From positions 3,286,001 through 3,350,000 of the forward strand of contig NC_086266.1 of the NCBI RefSeq assembly GCF_021018805.1: a DNA stretch of 64,000 nt. Direction: 5' to 3'. Position numbers and translations under genes: made by a program. The first letter of the stretch is position 1; each line of letters opens with the position of its first letter. This DNA is from Prinia subflava. Taxonomy: Eukaryota; Chordata; Aves; Passeriformes; Cisticolidae. This document shows positions 14,340-26,055 of the stretch, piece by piece. The notes beneath the pieces are model-generated. The model was given only the letters and a program-made list of their open reading frames with translations, was not told the origin of the DNA and did no database searches.

Positions 14340-14778
14340 GTTTTATCTTCCCTGTATTTCAGGCTCTGTGGTGCCCAGGGTGCAGCTCTGAGCTCACACT
14401 CAGGCTCACTCAGCTCTGCACACAGCAGGGACACAAAACAAATCCTTCTCCTGCTGCACACCAAGGACAGCTGGGACAAGTGTTCAGCCCAAAAGCACAA
14501 ACAAGGGGGGCTGAGGAGAGAAAACAAGAAGGGACTGCACAACCTGGAGCTGGAATTGGACAATTCAACCCCAAAGTGCAAATGGACCAAAACTTATCAA
14601 AGTGTGAGACCTCGTGACCGTTTGTGCATTTTGTGACCATTTTGGGTCCACCTTGGGTGCAGCCCTGGCCAGGCTCTTGTCCTGCCCAAGGTGTATCCTA
14701 AAGGCCTTTTAATAAATCTCTGCTTTATTCTCTGGCTCTGTCCAGTCTCTGTTCCAGCTCAGCCTTCCCAGGCATCAG
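14340..14778 (+). mobile_element. Solo LTR-like fragment of an avian endogenous retrovirus
   Basis: The right part reads like the 3' half of a songbird ERV LTR: a stretch with repeated TTTTGTGACC/TTTTGGGTCC motifs near 14630-14650, then GGTGCAGCCCTGGCC, a CTTGTCCTGCCCAAGG motif, an AATAAA polyadenylation signal at 14711-14716, and a CT-rich tail with CTCTGTCCAG. No gag, pol or env-like frame is next to it, so it would be a solo or truncated LTR. The left boundary and target-site duplication are not defined. Assignment rests on my memory of bird LTR sequences, not on a search. Confidence 0.45.
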
Positions 14779-14832
14779 TTCCAGGGCCTCACCACCCCAG
14801 CAGGGAAAGATTTCCTCCTAAAATGTAACATT
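14779..14832 (-). mobile_element. Possible short CR1 fragment beside the LTR-like piece
   Basis: The motif CAGGGCCTCACCACCC followed by GGGAAAGATTTCCTCCTAA resembles the reverse complement of the 3' region of bird CR1 LINEs, and a similar stretch occurs in the longer CR1 fragment at 17305-17572. It is only about 50 bp, so it could instead belong to the LTR-like sequence. Confidence 0.3.
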
Positions 14833-17304
14833 TGCCTTAACTTTCACCATATTTGTATTTTCACACAGTGTCTTCCAGGTTATGTAAATATTGAGCTTGT
14901 GATTTTGTACATGAGGAGCCAGAAAATTAAGATTTTATTTTTTCCTGAGAAGTTAAATATAAAACCAAGAATTTAACTCCATGTATTAGGTGCAAACTTG
15001 CTTAATACACTTAAATAATTCCCAAAAAAGCTGATGCATAGCAAGGCAGCAAAATTCACTGAGAGTAGGAGTATGTGGGTCAGTCATCACGACGGAAGAC
15101 TGATTTGTGTGAGGGATGGAAAGATGTTCACACAGGTTTTCTGGTTTAAACATCAATTTTATGTGGTGAAGTGCTTCAGACTGAGTGGTCCTGCTGAAGA
15201 CTCTGGGCTGATGGATGAGCTCCACCAGGATCATGACAGCAAACCAGGCTCACATCAGGCCATGCAGAGCACTAAAACATCTATGAAAGCACTGAGGAGT
15301 TAGAATTCATTATTCAGTCCAGGAAAGAGACTTGGAGGTTGTTACAGACAGCTTAATGAAGATTTTAGTGATGGCCACAAGTCCAAAAAGACATTAAGAA
15401 CCATAAGGAATAGGATGGGGAAGAACATGTAAAACACTATAATTAGACCTGATAGGGAAATGTTCCTTCCACAAGGACTAATTTGTAAACTCTGAACAAA
15501 ACACCTGCATTTCAATAAAACCCAGCCATTAAGACCAAAGATTTGATTACATTCAAAAGTTGTCTAGTGAATTAACAACAGGAAAAAAATAAGAATGATG
15601 TTCAAAATTGGTTTTGAAAAAGTTGTGTGTTTCATTTCCATTCATTCCCAGTAAGGAAATACTTAATGGGGAAGACCCTAACCCTAATGGGGAATCCTAA
15701 CCCTAAATCTGTTTTAAAAACCCTTTTTAACAAACTGTTGTGCTAGCCACTGCTAGGAAATGAGAAAGGATTCTAAGGTTAAGTGAACTACAGGATTAAA
15801 CCAGTCTGGTGCTCCCATATTCTTGCCCTTTGCCTGTACTCCCTGAAAATTAATCCATGGCAATATTTCAGCATCAGCTCTTTAGTGGAGTTATGGTCTG
15901 GACATTGTGCATTAAAAGGTGTCACACATAACAAAGCAAAATAATATCAAAATTCAAGAAAAACACAAAAAAGGACTATTACTCAACTACAGAAAATCTG
16001 CTTTTCAATGAAGGATATGAATGTTTTTGAAATTTAGTATGAAAAGCAAAGGTATATTGAAGTTATTTATAAGTGGGAAGGAATATAGAACCTGGTTCAC
16101 ATAACTGCACTCTGTTGGTCTCAGCACAGACAATATCCTCACTTTAAGGAAATTATGTCACTTTTAATTGTCATAGTTCTATCAGGTATCTGCTTTAGTC
16201 TGGATTTGAACAGAGTCCTAATTCCCCACTGGTGTAAATTACTGCAGTTCCACAGGGATCTCAGTAATTCCAGCAGTAATGATCTGATCCAGGACAGCCT
16301 GAACATACAATTCTCCTTTGACCTTGTGACAATTTTTAAAATTAATTTTATAAGGAAAGGAAATACAACTGAGCAGAGAGTAGCTCCTACTTGGTTTGTA
16401 ACAGCATTTTCCACAGGATGATGCAGCAGCAGGAAGATCACAACCTCCATCAATAAGTAAAGGATACTGTAAAATGCTTAAATGGAATGGAATTAATCAC
16501 TGCTTAGCTAGCAGGGCAAAATCTATGCATTGATGTTTGTCTTATCCCCCAGCTAGAGACAACTGAGAACTCAGTGCTTTGTCTTCCCTCTGTTAGTCCC
16601 AGCAAATTCTCATTTGCTTTTCTTGTTAATTGGGAATGTTTGTTTCCCCTATCATATTTTGGCATCCTCCTCCACCTCCATTATTTAATTATCTTCTAAA
16701 TTTTAGCAACACTTATTTTTTACAGATTTTATACCCCATCTCCAGATACCTTTTATTTCCTTTGCCTTTATTTTGGGCTTTTCTTCACTTTTTTTCCTCT
16801 CTTATCTTTTTCTTCGTTCTGTTCTTCAGAAAGTTCAGTGTGCAAGTTAATCTAACAGCCTGAAGCTCTCTGATATCATCAAGACTTGTGAAATAGAAAC
16901 TAAGCCCTGACTGATTTTAGAGCCTTCTGGTGGCAAATCTCACATGAACAAATTGGTTCTTGACATTTGATCTGGTCTGCTTGCTTCTTAAAATATGCTT
17001 TCAAATTAACCTGTAGGCCTGATTCTCCTTTTATTCTGGAAACATTGTACAATTGTTTCACAAAACTTCCTTCTCCATAGAGTAATTCTTGATTTGTTAA
17101 GTATAATCCAAGTCAGTTGTAGGAAATTCACACTTGGCTTGCCTCATTATAATCCCATCCATTAATGAGAAGCTTTGAGTCTCCTTTTGTGTGTCTATAA
17201 AGCTTCAAGCTTCACAGAAAAAATAATAATTCCTTTAAAAGGCTAATAGTGTAGAGAGAGTGATATTAACCACATCATATCTATCTGTACAATATTAATA
17301 TGGG
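14833..17304. other. Intergenic DNA with telomere-like hexamers
   Basis: No gene is supported. At 15676-15706 two short runs of CCCTAA-type hexamers occur within an imperfect duplication of a roughly 20-bp unit (AATGGGGAA followed by CCTAACCCT). Around 16630-16860 there is a pyrimidine-rich stretch that gives a chance open frame. The remaining sequence is A/T-rich and unremarkable. Confidence 0.65.
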
Positions 17305-17572
17305 GTCACAGAATGGTTTGGAAGGACCCTTCAAGGTTATTTAATTCCAACCCTTTGCCATGGGCAGGGACAACTTCCCTTAGAGCAAGTTCCCATCCAC
17401 CCTGGCCTGGAGGAGCTCAGAGATCTGAGCACCTCCAGCACCTCCACAGGGCAACCTGTGCCAGGGCCTCAGCACCCTCAGAGTGAAGGATCTGTCCTGA
17501 TTTCTAATCAGGAAACCTGATTAAACCTTGTCTCTCTCAGTTTAAAGTCTTTGCTCCTTGTCCTACCTAATG
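17305..17572 (-). mobile_element. CR1-type LINE, 5'-truncated 3' end
   Basis: The plus strand reads as the reverse complement of a CR1 3' terminus: TCACAGAATGGTTTGGAAGG, then a CCAACCCTTTGCCATGGGCA-like block, GGCAACCTGTGCCAGGGCCT, a CTCAGTTTAAAG block and CTCCTTGTCCTA. CR1 is the dominant LINE of birds and inserts mostly as 5'-truncated 3' ends, as here. Only the untranslated 3' part and a little upstream remain, and divergence and small gaps suggest an old insertion. The order of the blocks places the LINE on the minus strand. Confidence 0.85.
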
Positions 17573-17730
17573 GAGCCACTGCTGCTGCTCATTTTCCCTG
17601 GATTATTTCACTTTCTTTATATTTTTGGACTAAGACATCCCAACTCTTCTGCTGTGCTGGTGACCCTGAAAAACCCTGCTAGCCTGTTGTCTGCAATGAT
17701 TAATTAAAAAACTGTTGCCCCTTTAAGGAC

Positions 17731-17809
17731 ATAGAATAGACTTTATCAAACGCATCATAATAATTAGGTTCTTACTGAAAAGAACTAATTATTATGAAAG
17801 TTATTCTAT
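17731..17809. repeat. Imperfect hairpin, about 30 bp stem
   Basis: The right arm (17780-17809) pairs throughout with a left arm spanning 17731-17773. The left arm carries two single-base bulges (17739 and 17767) and an 11-nt unpaired insertion at 17745-17755. The loop is 6 nt (17774-17779). Excluding the insertion, 30 base pairs form. It may be the relic of a palindromic MITE-like element or an RNA hairpin. Confidence 0.7.
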
Positions 17810-20014
17810 TGAGAAACAGATGCAGCACAAAAAAAAAAAGGAAGATCAGCATAAGTTATCCTCTGTAACTTATATTTCTTCTATGATCAGATGTTAAAGA
17901 GAAAATTTATGGTGTGGCCCAACACTTATACCAGTAAGCTTTTTGAAAATGCCACCTCTCGCTCCCAGGCATTTTTTATTTCCAAAAGGACACGTAGAAA
18001 AGATGGAGTGATTTGTCTCGGTGAGTAAGAGCAAAGTGAGGTCACTCCCTGTAAGCAGCCACTGTTATGATAAACAGCACGTCACAGAGCCATGGTTGGC
18101 TGAGCAGAATAATTTTAAATTTAATTTTAAATCCTTTGCTGGGTGTTCACAGCAGCTGCACGTGGCAGGCTCTGCCTCGGAGTGAGCAGCATGGACACTC
18201 AGCACTGGTGGAATCCTTTGCTTGTTCATTATTCACCACAATTCCCCCCTGAGCCCCCTCATGGAGGGAACTTCTGGAACCTTCCAAATGAATTTCCCTT
18301 CCCTGCGCTTCTCTTGAGTGGATGAGATGCCCAAGCCTCTTTGCTGCTCTAAAGACTTCTGGATCTTTCTCTCTTTGTAAATATATCTAAATGTGGCCTT
18401 TAACAGCTGCAGAGGATGGGATTTTTTTCTCTGCTGCTGTGGTGTGGGGTGCCTCTGACAATTTGCTGCAAAATCTCATTTGTGGTTAGGGCACCTCTGT
18501 TTTAACTGCGACTACAAATCTCAAGACACATCTGGAAAAACCCAATGGCCTGTAAGGAGTTAAGAAAGACATGAGGACCTGTATCTCAGGAATTTATGTG
18601 GGATCCCAGGATTAGCTAAATCTTGCTAAAATTATAGTTTTCAAAGGAGGAATCTGGGCATAGACTGAAAATTTGGTACAGCATTATATGAGCTGAGTAT
18701 CTTCAAGCATAGGGGTGGGTGGAGGAGATTTAAGGCTCAGGAAACATTGAGAATTTGTGGCAGTAGACATACAGGAAGGTGTAGGGGACTGCATACCACT
18801 AAAAATATGCCCTTCTCATTAAAAAAAAAATCAGAATATTTTTTCTTCTTTACCATGATTGATTTTTCTCTTGACAAGAATTTCACTTTGGCATTAAAAC
18901 ATAGGAAATTCATAAGAAACTAGAAGATGCATGTGGATGTAACTCAAAAAAACCCCACCTGCTTTGGAGTTTTCCTCAATTTCCTGTTCAGGAGGACTTT
19001 TATCCATTAATTTACCTTGGGGACTAGTCTAACTCACACAGGCATACACAGTGTGCAGACAATGGCAATTTGCTGAGGTGGGTGAGATGAATCAACTCAT
19101 GGTGGGACTGATTTCTTCTGCTAAGTATAAAAAGTACACTGATGATTAATCTAGGAAAGATACCTCATGTTCAGGTAGCTGCTGTTAAATGACATGAATC
19201 CCACATGAATGACAAAATGAAGCAGCTAAAAAAGCAACGTTTATTATAGAGAATCATCTGTGGAGGCATCAATGCTTACAGGCCATCCCTCTCCTTTTGT
19301 CACTGGAATTTAATCTCTTCCTGCACTGCACTAGAGAGCACAGTACTGCCAAGTTTGGTAAAGTGATGATAATTCCTCTGAATTAAAAGGGTAGAGCAAA
19401 TTTTTAAGAACAATCACTGATTCCAAGGGAGTAACTTTGTTTAAAAATTGATGGTGGTGTTATGTGACCCATTTTTTTTTCTCAGGGCAGAGAGAGTCCA
19501 GTGCTTTTTCTGCCATCTGCACTATCAAAAAGCACTTGGAGCCAGGGTCAGTTAATAAAGAAGACAGGGCTCATTTGTTCTTTCACTTTTGAGATCATCA
19601 GGGAGTCTCATCTCCTTTTCTCCTTTTCAGGATGGTCCTGTTCATATATTTGGAAGAGTTTACTATTTATCTCAGTCTAGAAATATCAGGCTTTTTTTAA
19701 ACCCTCCAAACTCACACCCACCCCCCCATTTAAAAGAGATTTATTTCTGAGTATTGCCAGTTATAGCGGAGGTGATATGTGTTGCAATACAGTACCATGT
19801 GCTGGAATATTAACACAGTAGAGCTAAATTATTTAAAGTAATTTTCCTCCATGTTTTCCATGCCATGGGAAACAATGCTTAGCTAATAATGTAGTATTAA
19901 GAACATTTGCTCACACAAGGGACTGGGGACTTCATTCAGGGTAATGTTTGTTCATCCAGGAGAGCTTCAGCATTTCTGTAAATTGGGGAGAACTTTAGGG
20001 ATAGCAAGGATGTA
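17810..20014. other. Gene-poor intergenic DNA
   Basis: I find no coding region or recognisable repeat. The sequence is A/T-rich with a short A-run at about 18821-18830 and small poly-C/poly-T tracts near 19721-19729. Confidence 0.65.
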
Positions 20015-20885
20015 AAGAACCCAGCCTTTGGAAACTGGGAGACTCTGCTCTGTGAGGAACCCAGACTCTGGAAACTGTGGGAGACTCTGCTCTGTGAGGA
20101 ACCCAGCCTTTATAAACTGTGAGAGACTCTGCTCTGTGAGGAACCCAGACTCTGGAAACTGTGGGAATCCTCTGCTCTGTGAGGAACCCAGCCTTTGGAA
20201 ACTGGGAATCCTCTGCTCTGTGAGGAACCCAGACACTGGAAACTGTGGGAATCCTCTGCTCTGTGAGGAACCCAGACTCTGGAAACTGTGGGAATCCTCT
20301 GCTCTGTGAGGAACCCAGCCTTTGGAAACTGTGGGAATCCTCTGCTCTGTGAGGAACCCAGACTCTGGAAACTGTGGGAATCCTCTGCTCTGTGAGGAAC
20401 CCAGCCTTTGGAAACTGTGGGAATCCTCTGCTCTGTGAGGAACCCAGACTCTGGAAACTGTGGGAATCCTCTGCTCTGTGAGGAACCCAGACTCTGGAAA
20501 TTGTGAGAATCCTCTGCTCTGTGAGGAACCCAGACTCTGGAAACTGGGAATCCTCTGCTCTGTGAGGAACCCAGCCTTTGGAAACTGTGGGAGACTCTGC
20601 TCTGTGAGGAACCCAGCCTTTGGAAACTGTGGGAGACTCTGCTCTGTGAGGAACCCAGCCCTTGGAAACTGTGAGAATCCTCTGCTCTGTGAGGAACCCA
20701 GCCCTTGGAAACTGGGAGACCTCTGCTCTGTGAGGAACCCAGACTCTGGAAACTGTGGGAGACTCTGCCCTGTGAGGAACCCAGCCCTTGGAAACTGTGA
20801 GAATCCTCTGCTCTGTGAGGAACCCAGCCTTTGGAAACTGGGAGACCTCTGCTCTGTGAGGAGCCCAGCCTTTATAAACTGTGGG
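20015..20885. repeat. 40-43 bp minisatellite, about 21 copies
   Basis: The repeated unit contains GAGGAACCCAGCCTTTGG, or the variant with GACTCTGG, then AAACTGTGGGAATCC or AAACTGGGAGACT, then TCTGCTCTGTGAGG. By eye about 21 copies are present. Unit length varies: 43 bp with GTGGGAATCC, about 40 bp when GTG is missing, and about 42 bp for the GAGACT form, so copies differ by small indels as well as substitutions. Several open frames on both strands (up to 330 codons on the minus strand, 19967-20959) arise only because the unit lacks stops; their peptides repeat the unit in shifting frames. This is a variable-number tandem repeat, not a gene. Confidence 0.92.
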
Positions 20886-23800
20886 TTTCCCTGTGTTTTT
20901 GTGGCAGCAGCAGTGTTGCTGTCACAGACAGGAGCAGCACGAACATACAGGGGCTGCACTCAGCCATGCCAGTCTCTATTCCAGCAGCTCCACCACCTCT
21001 TTGACCTCCAGCACCAAGCACTTCCTCTTATATAACCATCTTAATATTTATCTTCCTCTGTGCCCTTGTTGAGACATCTTATTTATCTCTTTTTTAATGA
21101 TGGTGACATCTTACAGAGTGCAATGGGATGAGGAGTGTCAGGGCAGGCTCCCAGGACTCTCTCGAGGAAAGCTGATGGTGCCATTACCACAGAGCTCTCC
21201 TGACCCAATTCCCAAACCCTTAGAATGGGATTTCTACCAGACCATTGGATTTCTCACCACATTAGCCAAGTTTAAGAGAGTTCAGGGGTTTGGATGGACA
21301 GACATCAACCCAGAGCAGCTCTCTGAAGGTGTTTGCCCTGCAGGGCAGCAGGCAGGCCAGGTGCCACTCTCTGGTTTCTTATGCTCAAACCCATCAAAAC
21401 CTGACTGCAGAAAGTGAGATGGAATTCCATGCTAGAGGAACCTGTCTCTAGGTGTGAGGGAACACTTCTAGAGGGGCAGAACTCTCGTTTTTTGTGGCCC
21501 CAACCCCTCCTCAAGGCTGTGCTTCTGTGTCTGTCCTCTGCTCCTCCTGTGTCCTCACAGTTCCTCTTCTGTCCCTCCCCTTTGCAGAAGCAGCCCAGCA
21601 GTTACTCAGCCTGACTGCTCAGCCCAGAGGCAGCGAAATTCAATTTATCAGTTCAATTAATTCAATTAATAAGCAAAACCCAACAGATCAGAGAACTGGC
21701 ATTGCAATCAACATCACAATCCACGTTGCTAAGTGGAGTTCCTCCAGTGAAGGACACATGCCATTGTTATTTCCATGCTCATACTTTATTAATATGGAAG
21801 AAACTGTTTAAGGCTGTTATTGAATTGGAATCTCATAGAATGGGAAGCGTTCTGGAAAGATGCTGGCCAGGCTGGCAAAGTTTTGCTGATTTCCCTCAAA
21901 GCTTTCCCAGCTTTCAGTGTGGCTTTTTCACAGAGCTGAGCTTAGAGGATTAACGCCGCTCTCCTCACTCTGTTTACCCAGGGAACTTTGGTCCAAGGGA
22001 GAAAAGTGGACAACTTCAGACTTTTCACATCAGTGCTGCTTACAGAACAAATATCCATTGGCAGGGTAAGAGCCTGAAGAAGAAGAAAAGCAGCTTTCTA
22101 CCTATTGTGCAATAAATCAAAAGGTTCCAGTGAATTTCTTTGAGCATTAGCAAAATTGCTTAATCAAGGATTTCAAAGGGTGATCAAAACTGTTTTCAGT
22201 TATTCCTGACTTGCACTTGTATCATTCCAGACTGAGCTGAGTCTTTTTTCCCCAGTACATTCCTTTATTTAAAGGCAATAGAAAGAAGAGAAAGCAGTGA
22301 ATTTCAATTATCAGAATCCTAATGTGTGGGAAATATGACTTCAGTTCCTCCTCTGGAACATCTGAATAAGAGCAAATAATTGCAAGTTCTTCACTAATAA
22401 AAAGCAGAGGAAAAAAGAAACAATAAGAGAACATTTTCAGAAATTGGATTTTCATTATCTGCAATAACACAGGAAGCTTATCTATTGTGAAGAAAGCCAG
22501 TCTGATTCTAACGTGGCATAAATATTTGCATGATAATAAGGTAATGTATTTTAGATTAAGTCAATGTATTGCTCACAAAGAAAATGAAACAGCTGTGGCC
22601 ATCCTTGGGAAAATGTGACTTTCTGGATGTGACTTTGTGCATGTCTCAGGACTTTGCTGCTAGTTTCCTTTGAAAGGACATTTACTGTTACAGTGCAGTT
22701 AGAATCGACTACAGACTCACACCCAAACTCTGAGGGTGGCAGAACAGGGATGCAAGAGCTGCTAAAAAGCTTTGATCTTTAGAAATAGGTGAGGAGTCCC
22801 AAAAGGAGAACACAAAATATGCCTGCCTGCCTCACTGTGTTGTGTTACTAAGTCTTGAAACTTGAAAATTTTAAGGGTTTGTGAACCACCAAGTGTATAA
22901 ATGTATCAGAGTTTTAGTTTTAGTATAGAGTAAAGAGTTTTAGTATAGAAATTATTCATTGACATCCCAAAATGAACTTTAAAAGATCTCTTTCTTTTCA
23001 AATGTGACTAAAAATTCCAAGGCAGTGGCAAATTGTATTGGTTCTGGAGCAGTGGAATCAAAGTGAACAACATACTGCACTGATAGCACCAATCCATTAT
23101 TGGGGTAAATTCTGATTGCTTAGGTTAAGGGGTTTACAAAACAAAGCAGCTCTAAACCAGTTCTGTGATGTTTATGGAAGCAAACACTTTACAGCAGGGG
23201 AGGGTCTGGATATCCTTCCTTAAATAAGAAACTTTTTTCTTAGGAGAGAAAAAATGATCCCCTAAAATCCTGAAGATGAACATGTTAAAAGGATCACTCA
23301 ATACTTACTTTCCTTGATTCAGATTTCTCCCAGAATTTAAGAGTAAAGGACTGCTCTGAACTGAGCTTGGATGTATTTCTGCTGGTCCAGGACAGATGGT
23401 TTACACTGCACAGCCAGAACCACTTTGGGTGCACCATGTATCTTCTGTTCTATATAAATAACCTCTGAACAATTGCCAATTATCTAGAAGTATGAAATTG
23501 TGCATGGGATCAGAGCATTTACCCCCATCCCATGTCAGTCTAGAAACCAGGAATGATTGTTCATGCCCCTCTTATGAATCAGCAAGAAAAGGGGAGCAGA
23601 ACTCTTAGCACTCTCCAAATTTAGATGGGCGTAATATCCACACATAAAGCAGAACAAAAGGCCTGGCAAGTGAATGAATTTTAGTTAATCAAAAGCAAAT
23701 TTCAAAGCAGAGGTGAAGCTCCATCTCTGTTGTGTTGGATGGAGATGGTGCCACAGATTCTTGTAGTCCTGCATTTAAAAATCAGCTCTCCTACATCGAG

Positions 23801-25962
23801 GCATCAGATTTCTAGATATTTCTAGGCATGCCATGGAAGATTGTGGAAAATGGTGAGCTTTGCAACATATAAAATCCAAATTTTATAGTATGTAGTTGGA
23901 CTGTATATGGAAAAATACGCCACAGTCTGCATTCAATGGACAACAGAATTCTTGTGGTATCTATAGAGTAGCAAGAAAGAAGTTAAAGTGGAAGGGAAGA
24001 GGCTGACAAGGAAAGCTGAATGAATTTCTTTCTCTCCCCAGAGTGCCTGGCTCTCATTTCAGCAGCTGTCTGCCACTCAGAGCCTCTCTTGGCTCTCTTG
24101 CCAGCATAAAAACTGTCAGCAATAGCCCAACTGACTTCATGCAGAAAAAGGTGAATAAAAAAAATGACTGCTATGCTGAGAAGTATTTTTGAATGGATTC
24201 TACAGGGCAGGAACAGACAAGGTGATTCAACTCAGCCAGAGAGGGAAAACTGAGGGGATGGGGTACCATGTATTTTCAAAGGTTTAAAAACAAACTGAAG
24301 CTTTTGCCTCCCATTTTATTCCGTATATCTCATATCCTTTCACAAGGAGATAGCATCTTTTCCCTGCACAAGGTAATCTTTGTGGTCTGTTTTTTAACTG
24401 CAAAGACAGAAAGCAAAACTAAATCTGACACGTCGACACCACATTCTTAGATCAGAAAAAACATATGCCAGGGAAAAAAAAAGCAGTGTACTGTTGCTGC
24501 ATTTGGATGAAGCTATAAAGGCTTTGAAAAACAATTATACTTAACATTTCTCATCAGTAAATCTCACCAGACTAAGGCAGAAAGCATTATACTCCTTATT
24601 TAATGATGCAGAAATTAAAGCATGGGGACGCAGGTATGCCTTGTGCAAGGTCACTGGCAGAACTAAAAAGAGAACATTATTTTTCAGTTCCCAGCAAATG
24701 AGCTTTTAACTAGGCCCACTGCTTCACTATCTAAGCAAAACAAAACAAGGATAATATAAACTAAGTCCTTGGCAGCTCAATTGTAGGTGTTCACTATGAA
24801 ATATCCATTAGGACCCTACTGCTAGGAATTATCCCCATGTATTATTTGGAGAGCAAAAAGAAGCCATGGCAAACTTAACCCACCATCAAACAAATTTATA
24901 AACATTGCATTATGGAAAAGAAGGCCACATCAATAAATATAAGAATTTTCTACTCAGTTCTGGTGAGTAACTTATGAGCTGGATGTGAATATGGCTACAG
25001 AAAATACAGGCTACAAACTATACCACTAATTAAGGTGGGAACTGCAGCATCTTCCCACTTCCATTATCTCTTCCCATGAGCCAAATTTATATCTGAATTA
25101 CAGTAAATCTGCTCTAATTTAAGGCTGGGATTTCTCAGCTCTCCAAGGGAGCCTGTCCCATTCCCTTAGCCTATTTCCCATTTCCCTTTAGATATTCCAC
25201 AGAAAAGTAGGGATTTTTGTAACCTCTTTGTTCCATAAACTCTGAATTCCTCAGTTTCCTGGTAGTCTCCTTTCAAAATCTTGACAGTTAAGACAACTAT
25301 ATTCTACTTTTTCCCCCTCTTTCCCCCGCCTCCACTATCTTGCACAAAAACACACAAAAAACCCCCAAAAACAAAAAACAAACAAACAAAAATACCCCCC
25401 TACACAACGCTGTTGTTGGACTTCCTTTTGATTCCCTAGTAATCCTAATAAATCCCCCTGAAACCTTCAGGGAAAAAAAAAAAGACTTAGAAATTTAAAA
25501 GCCTTTTCCCAACCTCTAAATTCCTTCTCTCTTTTTTTTTTTTTTTTTTTTTTTTTGTTATAAGTAAGCTGAATATTATACGGTTTTACACAGATTCTGA
25601 TTAGTGTGTATGTGTTTCAAGTTGGAATTCATCTGAATAAAATGAGAAGCTTTGCAGAACACAGATGTGATGGGAAGCAGGAAAGCTTTGGTAAAGCTTT
25701 GCTCACTTGAGTGCATCACTGAGCTTCTGAAACTTCTGACTTGTTCAAGTCTCGGCTGATACTTGAGGAACTTGGCCACTTGTGAAATAAAATAAAGAAA
25801 AACCAAAGATTTAGCTGAGCATATTCCATTTGCCCTCCATATCAAGAACACAATCAGAAATAATCAAGAATTAAAATTTAGGAGAGACAGAATAAACCAA
25901 AGGTTCCAAGCAAAACCTCACCCAGGAGTAAGAGATGTGATAGCCAAAATGTCATATCACTC
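20886..25962. other. Gene-poor intergenic DNA
   Basis: A moderately G/C-rich part at 20886-21620 has overlapping chance frames but no known protein. An A/C-rich simple-sequence tract occurs at about 25350-25395, and an uninterrupted T-run of about 25 bases lies at 25532-25556. No gene or clear transposon was recognised. Confidence 0.65.
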
Positions 25963-26055
25963 AAATATTACTGAAAATCTGATGTTTAATTATAAATATT
26001 ACTGAAAATCTGATGTTTAAGTATAAATATTACTGAAAATCTGATGTTTAGGTAT
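25963..26055. repeat. 31-bp tandem repeat, three copies
   Basis: Three copies starting AAATATTACTGAAAATCTGA lie at 25963, 25994 and 26025, with a period of exactly 31 bp. They differ at only a few bases near the end of the unit (TTAATTAT, TTAAGTAT, TTAGGTAT), which suggests a recent small tandem expansion. Confidence 0.9.

Noticed and set aside
15676..15706. Interstitial telomere repeat
   Set aside because: Only two pairs of CCCTAA-like hexamers occur, inside a small local duplication. That is too little for a telomeric relic.
19967..20959. Open frame of 330 codons on the minus strand
   Set aside because: It is a translation of the 40-43 bp minisatellite; frame changes between copies and no domain is present.
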